Assembly (NCBI GenBank): GCA_021780975.1
Contig: JAJXXS010000323.1
Span: forward strand, 1 to 5,568
DNA: 5,568 bases
From: Pseudomonadota bacterium
GTDB taxonomy: Bacteria > Pseudomonadota > Gammaproteobacteria > Burkholderiales > Thiobacillaceae
Direction of reading: 5' to 3'
Under the pieces are notes generated by a model that worked only from the letters and a program-made list of their open reading frames with translations, did not search any database and had not been told where the DNA came from. The position numbers were made by a program, and so were the translations under genes. Shown here one piece after another: positions 1 to 5,055 of this stretch. How positions within the stretch are numbered: the first letter of the stretch is position 1; each line of letters starts with the position of its first letter.

Positions 1-1
1 C

Positions 2-1831
2 GTCATGCAGCGCCTAGCCGAGTTCCTGCAGTTATTTCCCGCCTCCGAGGCCCATCATCACGCCCACCCGGGGGGGCTTATCGACCACACCCTGGAATGC
101 GCCGAATACGCCCTGGAACTGCGCCGTGGCCAACTCCTGCCGCCCGGGGCGGCCCCGGAGGACATGGCGCGCCACGAGCATCGGTGGACCTATGGGGTAC
201 TCGTGGCGGCGCTCTTGCACGACATCGGCAAACCGCTCTCGGATTTGCGGGTGGCGACCCGCAATGATCGTGGAGAGGGCACCTGGACGCCGCTCGCGGG
301 CTCCCTCGTCGAGGCAGGGGCCCGGTTCTACCGGGTGGACTTCGTGGAAGGACGACAGTACGCTGCCCACAGTCGGCTGGCGGTGTCCCTGCTACAGAAA
401 TTGGTGCCGCAGCCCACGCTGCTTTGGCTCTCCGAAGACCGGGCACTGGTGCAGGAATTGACGGATTATCTGGGAGGTGACGCCAAGGAGGGCACCCTGG
501 CTGGCCTGGTGCGCCAAGCCGACGGCGAGTCGGTGCGCCGCAACCTCCTGGGGGGACCGCGTACGCGCTTCGCCACGGCGCGCGCGGTCCCCCTCATCGA
601 GCGCCTCATGGAGGCCATGCGCCGCATGCTCGTCGAGGGTGCGAGATTGCCCTTGAACCGCTCGGGGGCGGCCGGCTGGATCTATGAGGGGGATGTCTGG
701 TTCGTCTCCAAACGCCTGGCGGACGCCGTGCGCGACTATCTCAAGGAAACCGAGTCCGGCGCCGGCCTTCCCGGCGAGGACATGAACGACCGGCTGTTCG
801 ATACCTGGCAGGAGTACGGCGCGCTCATCCCGAACCCCGCCACAGGCGGGGCGGTCTGGAAGGTCCAGGTGGAGGGCGAGCAGTATCGTCACGTCCTGAC
901 GGTGCTCAGATTCCCCCTCGCCAAGCTCTACCCGGACCCCTCGTCCTATCCCGCGCCCATGGCGGGGCGGGTCGTGGTGCTGTCGCAGGATGGCCAACCC
1001 CTGCCGGAGCAGACACCGGTGGCTCCGGGGCTTGCGCCCGAAGGGCAAGCGCCATTGGTGCAAGAGAGCGGCACCCTGGTGCAGCCGGCGCAAACGCCCG
1101 CGCCAGCCTCCGTCGCCGCGGCGACCTCCGGGCCAGCCCGGATGCAGATCCTGGCCAAGCCTTCCAAGAAGCCACAGGAACAGCCCTTGGTGCAGTCTTC
1201 CGAATCCCTGGTGCAGCCCTCTCATGACGTCGCGAATCCGGCGCCCCCAGGCGCCGCCAAAGCCGAATACCTGCCGCAGGATGATTATCTGGACGACGAG
1301 GACATGGCGCAGGACATCGAGACCCCGCCGCCGGTACGGGCGGCGCGGGTCAAACCCATGGAGATCCCGGTGGCGCCGCGAACCCGCGGCGGCGCCACCG
1401 CGCCCGAGGCCGCCCAGCGCTTCATGGCCTGGGTGCAGGAAGGCCTCTCCAGCGGGCGCCTGGCGTACAACGAATCCGGGGCCATGGTGCATTTTGTGGC
1501 CGAAGGCATGTTCCTGGCCTCACCCCGAATCTTCCGGGAATTTGCCCAGGAGTACGGCGAGACGGGCGATGGCACGCCCTCCGACAAGGAGGGCGACCGC
1601 CTGGGCACCGGCATCCAGCGCGAGGTCATCCGCGCGGGATGGCATCTCAGGGGGAAGAACAAGACCAACGTCCTCAAATACCAGGTCATCCGCCGCAACG
1701 GCAAGGGCGGGGGCCTTCTGACCGGCATCGTCATCAAGGAACCTGCGCGATTCGTATCGCCCCTGCCAAAACCCAATCCTCATCTGATTCCTTTCAAAGA
1801 GGACGATGACACGGGGGACGTGATTTCATGA
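2..1831 (+). CDS. traI: TraI-type MobH conjugative relaxase, 5' end cut by window
   Basis: This is the relaxase that nicks the transfer origin and pilots the DNA strand during conjugation. Residue numbers count from the first in-frame ATG, at base 5. Seen: an HHH cluster (17-19) followed by a PGGLIDHTLE stretch, a HD pair (H72-D73) in LLHDIGKP, and H122 in AAHSRLAVSLLQ. These are hallmarks of the TraI_2 HD-domain relaxases of SXT/R391-like ICEs, PFGI-1-like ICEs and the gonococcal island. Residues about 315-465 form a Pro/Ala/Gln-rich linker with an acidic patch. Residues about 465-590 (from FMAWVQEG, with VHFVAEGMFLASPRIFREF) resemble the TraI_2_C domain. Family members have further residues before the HHH cluster and the frame is open to base 2, so the ATG at base 5 is probably internal and the true start lies upstream. 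The 3' end is complete (TGA 1829-1831), and traD follows 23 bases later. Function is inferred from family motifs. Confidence 0.9.
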   Translation, partial: VMQRLAEFLQLFPASEAHHHAHPGGLIDHTLECAEYALELRRGQLLPPGAAPEDMARHEHRWTYGVLVAALLHDIGKPLSDLRVATRNDRGEGTWTPLAGSLVEAGARFYRVDFVEGRQYAAHSRLAVSLLQKLVPQPTLLWLSEDRALVQELTDYLGGDAKEGTLAGLVRQADGESVRRNLLGGPRTRFATARAVPLIERLMEAMRRMLVEGARLPLNRSGAAGWIYEGDVWFVSKRLADAVRDYLKETESGAGLPGEDMNDRLFDTWQEYGALIPNPATGGAVWKVQVEGEQYRHVLTVLRFPLAKLYPDPSSYPAPMAGRVVVLSQDGQPLPEQTPVAPGLAPEGQAPLVQESGTLVQPAQTPAPASVAAATSGPARMQILAKPSKKPQEQPLVQSSESLVQPSHDVANPAPPGAAKAEYLPQDDYLDDEDMAQDIETPPPVRAARVKPMEIPVAPRTRGGATAPEAAQRFMAWVQEGLSSGRLAYNESGAMVHFVAEGMFLASPRIFREFAQEYGETGDGTPSDKEGDRLGTGIQREVIRAGWHLRGKNKTNVLKYQVIRRNGKGGGLLTGIVIKEPARFVSPLPKPNPHLIPFKEDDDTGDVIS

Positions 1832-1854
1832 AACCTAACGACTGAGCAGGGTTC

Positions 1855-4014
1855 ATGGCCTATCCCGTCGAAAACCTTCTGCGCACCCCGGTGGAGTGGT
1901 TCCCCGCCGGGGTGTCCTTTGCCGCCGCCGCCCTCCTGGCGGCGCGGCCGGGTTGGTTCTTCCTGCCGCAGATCTATGCCTGGCCAACAGCCGCAGGCTT
2001 GCTGCTGGTCGCAGGCCTGCGCGTCTCCCAGGCCCTCGCGCTCGCGCGCTATCGGCGCAACCTTCGCCGCCTGCCGGACTGGCGCGTCTCGGCAGATCAG
2101 ATTCCCTGGTCTACGCGCATGGTGTTCCTGGGGCGCGGCTTTGCGTGGGATCAACGCCACACGCAACGCCTGGCCGATGTGAGGAAGCCGTTCAACGCCC
2201 GGTTTCGCAAACCTACCCGGCTCTACCACCTGGCGCGCCGCCTGGAACTGCTCACCGAACACGGCCCCCTGGCAGGTTTGGCGCGACTCACCCGGGCGGA
2301 TCACTCCTTGAACCCGGTGCGGCCGCTGCCGCCCGTGGGAGGCGATCCGGTCCTGCACGGCGTGGAGCCCAACGAGCACGACGTCTGGATGGACGTGGGC
2401 GAGCGGGTCGGTCACACCGTGGTGCTGGGGACCACCCGAGTCGGCAAGACACGCTTCGCCGAGATCCTCATCACCCAGGACATCCGCCGCGGCGACGTGG
2501 TGATCGTCTTCGATCCCAAGGGCGATGCCGACCTGTTGCGGCGGGTCTATGCGGAGGCCAAACGCTGCGGCCGGGAGGGGGAGTTTCGTTTCTTCCATCT
2601 GGGCTGGCCGGAGATCTCCGCGCGCTACAACCCGGTCGGGCATTTCGCGCGGGTGACGGAAGTCGCAACCCGCACCGCCGGGCCGCTGCCCTCCGAAGGG
2701 CAATCGGCTGCCTTCCGCCAGTTCGCCTGGCGCTACGTGAACGTGCTGGCGCGCGCCATGGTGGCCCTGGGGCAGAAGCCCTCCTACGACTCCATCTACC
2801 AGAACGCCGCCAACGCCGAAGGCCTGGCGCTGGCCTACCTCGAATCCTGGCTCAATCGGGTAAGCCCCGGCTGGCAGGAGGACTTCAATCCGGAAGCCCG
2901 GGCTGGGGCGGACAAGAGCCTGCAGGAGCAGGCCAAGAAGACTGGTCGCAGCCTCAAGGCCATCGGCATGATGGCCTACATCCGAGACCACGACCTGCAC
3001 GACCCCCTGGGGGACGCCCTCATGTCTGTCCTCTCCAACGACCGCACCTACTTCGAAAAGCTCGTGTCCTCGCTCTATCCGCTGCTGGAGAAGCTCACCA
3101 CCGGGAAGATGGCCGAACTCATCTCGCCCGATTATTTCAACCCCGACGACACCCGGAGCATCTTCGACTGGATGCAGGTCATCAACCAGGGCGGCATTGT
3201 CTATGTGGGGCTGGACGCCTTGTCCGACTACGAGGTGGCCGGGGTGGTCGGCAATGCCATGTTCGCCGACTTGACCTCGATCGCCGGGAAGATCTACAAG
3301 TTCGGCGTGGGCTATGGCCAGAGCGTAGGGGAAGGGGGGCGACGCATCTCCATTCACGCCGACGAGTTCAACGAACTGATCGGCGACGAATTCGTGCCAC
3401 TGCTCAACAAGGCCGGTGGCGCGGGATTCCAGGTCACGGTCTACACCCAGACCTGGTCGGACGTGGAAGCCAAGATCGGCAACCGCGCCAAGGCCGAGCA
3501 GGTGGCCGGCAACCTCAATACGCTCCTGATGCTCCGGGTCAAGAACGCCGAGACGGCGGAGATTCTGACCAACCAGATCGAAGAGGTCGAGATCGTCTCG
3601 ACCACGGCCGCCTCCCAGGCGGCCGACGAGAACAACCCCCTGGATTTCACGGACTTCACGTCCCGAAACGAGGATCGACTGACCTCCCGCGCTGTGCCCA
3701 TGCTGGTGCCGGCGGACTTGGTCAAGCTACCCAAGGGGCAGGCCTTCGCGCTCATCGAGGGCGGACGCCTCATGAAGCTGCGCCTGCCGTTGGCGGATGC
3801 GCGTGACGATCCCATGATGCCGGAGAACTTGGTGAAAATCGCCGCCGAAATGGCGCAGCGCTATCAGGCAGCCGCCCCGGCGGAATTCGGCCCGCAGGGC
3901 TGGAACAAGGCGGAAGATCCCGTTGATTCCGGCGGCGGGGAGCCCGACGACGCCTACCGCGGGTTTCTGGCGCAGCTGGGGGTGACGGTGGAGGGGCGCG
4001 GCAGTGGCCACTGA
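1855..4014 (+). CDS. traD: TraD-type type IV coupling protein (conjugative ATPase)
   Basis: This 719-residue hexameric-type inner-membrane ATPase should couple the relaxase-DNA complex to the type IV secretion channel. Seen: two hydrophobic N-terminal stretches (about 14-31 and 40-58) as membrane anchor. The Walker A motif is GTTRVGKT (192-199, with K198), followed by VIVFDPKGD around D220. A Walker B strand RRISIHADE ends in D503-E504, and a TQTWSD segment around Q532 fits the sensor glutamine of VirD4/TraG/TraD proteins. The length and motif spacing fit the SXT/TOL subfamily of ICE coupling proteins rather than F-plasmid TraD; the exact subfamily is not decided here. The acidic, Gly-rich tail (about 680-719) may contact the relaxase, by analogy with other coupling proteins. 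The ATG at 1855 has only a weak AGG (1848-1850), so translation may depend partly on coupling with traI. The end overlaps the next gene by 11 bases. The gene appears intact. Confidence 0.93.
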   Translation: MAYPVENLLRTPVEWFPAGVSFAAAALLAARPGWFFLPQIYAWPTAAGLLLVAGLRVSQALALARYRRNLRRLPDWRVSADQIPWSTRMVFLGRGFAWDQRHTQRLADVRKPFNARFRKPTRLYHLARRLELLTEHGPLAGLARLTRADHSLNPVRPLPPVGGDPVLHGVEPNEHDVWMDVGERVGHTVVLGTTRVGKTRFAEILITQDIRRGDVVIVFDPKGDADLLRRVYAEAKRCGREGEFRFFHLGWPEISARYNPVGHFARVTEVATRTAGPLPSEGQSAAFRQFAWRYVNVLARAMVALGQKPSYDSIYQNAANAEGLALAYLESWLNRVSPGWQEDFNPEARAGADKSLQEQAKKTGRSLKAIGMMAYIRDHDLHDPLGDALMSVLSNDRTYFEKLVSSLYPLLEKLTTGKMAELISPDYFNPDDTRSIFDWMQVINQGGIVYVGLDALSDYEVAGVVGNAMFADLTSIAGKIYKFGVGYGQSVGEGGRRISIHADEFNELIGDEFVPLLNKAGGAGFQVTVYTQTWSDVEAKIGNRAKAEQVAGNLNTLLMLRVKNAETAEILTNQIEEVEIVSTTAASQAADENNPLDFTDFTSRNEDRLTSRAVPMLVPADLVKLPKGQAFALIEGGRLMKLRLPLADARDDPMMPENLVKIAAEMAQRYQAAAPAEFGPQGWNKAEDPVDSGGGEPDDAYRGFLAQLGVTVEGRGSGH
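3990..3996 (+). promoter_or_regulatory. Ribosome binding site for the GTG-started membrane protein
   Basis: GGAGGGG lies inside the end of traD, 7 bases before the GTG at 4004. It is the strongest Shine-Dalgarno match near this junction and supports the GTG as start, although that places the first codons inside the traD frame (11-base overlap). No in-frame ATG lies near enough to compete before the first membrane segment. Confidence 0.65.
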
Positions 4015-4747
4015 GCACGGCGGCGGGGGGCACCCATTTTTTCATCCGTCGGCGCACGCCTTCGTGTGGCCGTTCAAGCTCGTGTTTTTCACGCTCCTGG
4101 GCATCGTTCTCGTGGGGCTTCTGGCGATCTTTGCGGACTGGATCGCTGCCAAGTACGTCTGGGGTGTCGCCGACGCCGAGACGCGGGCGGCGGCTCAACT
4201 GGACGCGGACTTGTGGCTCTCCCGCACCCTGGGCGGACTCAGCCCGCTGCCGTGGCTCGCCAACATCCTGGCGCGCTCGGGGTTCTGGTTGTTTTTTCGG
4301 ATGACCCACATTTATCAGTGGATGGACAACGCGGCCCGCCTGGGGCCGCAGGCCTCGCCGATGACCCACGGCGGCGACCTGTTCGTGCGCAACGATCTGG
4401 TCTACCGGCTACAGGACTGGATCTACCTGGCAATGATCCGCATCCAGGACGCCGGGGTGCGCCTGGCCATCCTGTTGTGCTCCTGGCCGGTCTATCTGCT
4501 GGCGTATGCCGTGGGCACGGCCGACGGACTGGCGGCCCGCTATATCCGACGGGTTTGTGCCGGGCGGGAATCATCTGCTTTGTATCACCGTGCCAAGTAT
4601 TTTCAGGTCACGGGTGTGGCTTTGTCATGGATGGCCTATGTGGCAGCGCCGGTGGAGGTGTCGCCGCTGTGGTTCGTGTTTCCGGTGGCTATTTTGATGG
4701 GCCTGTTGGCTCGGGTGCAGTGGACGTACCTGAAAAAATACCTGTGA
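4004..4747 (+). CDS. ICE membrane protein, DUF4400/TIGR03747-like
   Basis: This 247-residue integral membrane protein resembles the DUF4400 / TIGR03747 proteins encoded directly after traD in many integrating conjugative elements. Seen: a short Gly/His-rich N-terminus, a first membrane segment at about 25-46, and a long soluble or amphipathic part (about 60-145) holding PLPWLANILARSGFWLFFRMTHIYQW and a conserved-looking HGGDLFVRNDLVYRLQDW. Three more membrane segments follow at about 152-172, 202-217 and 221-237, and the end is basic (YLKKYL). The role in the family is not established. From its constant place after the coupling protein I infer that it works at the inner membrane with TraD or the secretion channel. 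It starts with GTG inside the traD frame behind a strong ribosome binding site, which implies coupled translation. Its length is normal for the family and no damage is seen. The family call rests on recall and gene order, not on a search. Confidence 0.8.
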   Translation: MATEHGGGGHPFFHPSAHAFVWPFKLVFFTLLGIVLVGLLAIFADWIAAKYVWGVADAETRAAAQLDADLWLSRTLGGLSPLPWLANILARSGFWLFFRMTHIYQWMDNAARLGPQASPMTHGGDLFVRNDLVYRLQDWIYLAMIRIQDAGVRLAILLCSWPVYLLAYAVGTADGLAARYIRRVCAGRESSALYHRAKYFQVTGVALSWMAYVAAPVEVSPLWFVFPVAILMGLLARVQWTYLKKYL

Positions 4748-4821
4748 TGGCCGATCAATCGCTGCATACGGGAGCATTGACAATTTTGTCGCAGGCACGA
4801 GGCCCCTGCTATGGCCTTTGA
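4747..4821 (+). CDS. Possible 24-residue coupled small peptide or gene remnant
   Basis: The ATG shares its A with the TGA of the membrane-protein gene (TGATG, 4745-4749), a classic arrangement for translational coupling. The frame runs 24 codons to TGA at 4819-4821. The product begins MADQSLHTG, has no membrane segment or motif I recognise, and contains one Cys near its end. There is no ribosome binding site of its own. It may be a real small peptide, the 5' remnant of a further transfer gene lost at the element edge, or a chance overlap. Chance is a serious possibility at this length. Confidence 0.2.
   Translation: MADQSLHTGALTILSQARGPCYGL
4799..4819 (+). terminator. Weak terminator-like hairpin after the transfer operon
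   Basis: AGGCC (4800-4804) can pair with GGCCT (4813-4817), extended by one G-T pair, around an 8-base loop. Only three T residues follow (4817-4819). The stem is short and the T run poor, so efficient termination is doubtful. Confidence 0.2.
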
Positions 4822-4841
4822 AACTCTCAAAAGACTAACTG

Positions 4842-4870
4842 TTGACAATTATGGATTGTGTTGCTAGGGT
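4842..4870 (+). promoter_or_regulatory. Sigma70-type promoter facing the dif-like site
   Basis: A perfect -35 box TTGACA (4842-4847) is followed by a 17-base spacer and TAGGGT (4865-4870), which matches the -10 consensus at T1, A2 and T6. A TG one base upstream of it (4862-4863) makes an extended -10. Transcription would start near 4877 and run through the dif-like site toward the RES gene, antisense to it. No plus-strand gene follows in the window. The spacer holds a small dyad, ACAAT (4845-4849) and ATTGT (4855-4859), that could be an operator. Confidence 0.45.
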
Positions 4871-4906
4871 TCGAGACAATTGAGCGGTTTGATGTACTTT
4901 CGTGGC

Positions 4907-4940
4907 GGGCGCTGGGTTTTGAATGCAGGCCCTTATAGCA
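4907..4940 (+). terminator. Hairpin followed by AT-rich tail, possible terminator
   Basis: GGGC (4907-4910) plus CTG (4912-4914) pair with CAG (4926-4928) plus GCCC (4929-4932), giving 7 pairs with one bulged G and an 11-base loop. The tail starts TTATAG, so it is AT-rich but not a proper T run. It would serve as a weak stop for transcripts heading into the dif-like site. Confidence 0.25.
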
Positions 4941-4972
4941 TAAGTTTATATTTAACATAATATAAATTATGC
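4938..4972. repeat. Imperfect inverted repeat overlapping the dif-like site
   Basis: GCATAAGTTTATATT (4938-4952) mirrors AATATAAATTATGC (4959-4972) with one extra G (4944) and a 6-base loop, TAACAT. The right arm is the inner XerC arm plus the centre of the dif-like site; the left arm repeats it in the opposite direction just outside and across the XerD arm. It may be a remnant of rearranged Xer sites, a cruciform-forming element, or AT-rich coincidence. Confidence 0.6.
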
Positions 4973-4977
4973 GAAGT
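4950..4977 (-). other. dif-like XerC/XerD recombination site
   Basis: Read on the minus strand from 4977 to 4950 the site has the three parts of a dif site. The XerC arm is ACTTCGCATAA (4977-4967), the central region TTTATA (4966-4961) and the XerD arm TTATGTTAAAT (4960-4950). Against Escherichia coli dif, recalled as arms GGTGCGCATAA and TTATGTTAAAT with centre TGTATA, the XerD arm is 11/11, the centre 5/6 and the XerC arm 8/11, or 24 of 28. The TTCGCATAA form of the XerC arm is what I recall for Neisseria dif, where the gonococcal island integrates. At dif, XerC and XerD resolve chromosome dimers, and mobile elements carrying a matching site use the same enzymes to integrate. Here it lies about 200 bases past the end of a MobH transfer operon, in an AT-rich pocket. 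It could be a chromosomal dif, an element/chromosome junction or a plasmid Xer site. A match this close, with arm and spacer lengths exactly right, is unlikely to be chance. Confidence 0.85.
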
Positions 4978-4983
4978 AACAAA

Positions 4984-5032
4984 GGGGTCGGGGGTCCACC
5001 AAACCGGCCTCGCGCATGAGCGGCCCGACCCC
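4984..5032 (-). terminator. GC-rich long-loop hairpin, likely RES gene terminator
   Basis: GGGGTCGGG (4984-4992) pairs perfectly over 9 bases with CCCGACCCC (5024-5032) around a 31-base loop that can form inner pairs (GGCC with GGCC). On the minus strand the stem is followed by TTTGTTACTT (4983-4974), a moderate T-rich tail, about 25 bases after the RES stop codon. On the plus strand no T run follows. It sits only 6 bases from the XerC arm of the dif-like site, so it would also keep RES transcription out of that site. Confidence 0.45.
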
Positions 5033-5055
5033 ACTTCCGTGTATCCAAAAACCCG

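Larger units (their letters stand above)
4777..4882. repeat. Three GACAATT motifs with local dyads
   Basis: GACAATT occurs at 4779-4785, 4844-4850 and 4875-4881; the first two lie in identical TTGACAATT 9-mers. Each has local symmetry: GACAA/TTGTC with a 2-base gap (4779-4790), ACAAT/ATTGT with a 5-base gap (4845-4859), and the palindrome CAATTG (4877-4882). Two of the three overlap or border the promoter core. They could bind a repressor, but AT-rich chance similarity is possible and no regulator is encoded in the window. Confidence 0.35.
4748..5055. other. Intergenic region with base-composition break
   Basis: About 308 bases separate the transfer operon from the convergent RES gene. The first 80 bases hold the small reading frame. 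Bases 4777-4882 hold repeated GACAATT motifs and a promoter. Bases 4907-4932 can form a hairpin. Bases 4933-4983 are an AT-rich core (9 G/C of 51) that contains the dif-like site. Bases 4984-5032 form a long GC-rich hairpin. No larger reading frame with credible coding character and no tRNA is seen. The abrupt drop in GC against the flanking genes fits a recombination or control region. Confidence 0.7.

Noticed and set aside
3329..3336. GGGAAGGG, a KOPS-type (GGGNAGGG) motif pointing toward the dif-like site
   Set aside because: In sequence this G-rich about one such 8-mer is expected by chance per strand over a window of this size. It lies in a Gly/Arg codon run of traD, so it is no evidence for the replication terminus.
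1896..3806. Long 636-codon plus-strand frame inside traD, and a 525-codon minus-strand frame at 1780-3357
   Set aside because: Both are shadows of GC-rich coding sequence. Their products are Arg/Gly/Pro-rich or His/Gly-rich without domains, while the traD frame carries complete ATPase motifs.
4777..4805. First TTGACA (4777-4782) as a second promoter
   Set aside because: No -10-like hexamer lies 16-18 bases downstream; that stretch is GAGGCCCC. The nearest TATG is 27 bases away.
4066..4821. Plus-strand frame overlapping the membrane-protein gene
   Set aside because: Its product over 4066-4746 is low-complexity Arg/Gly/Pro and lies wholly across the DUF4400-like gene. Only its last 24 codons, after TGATG, were kept as a weak candidate.
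4984..4994. GGGGTCGGGGG as a Tn3-family terminal repeat start
   Set aside because: Only the first GGGGTCG agrees with the Tn21-type end. The following bases do not match, and its partner GC stem lies just 31 bases away, so it is a hairpin rather than a transposon end.
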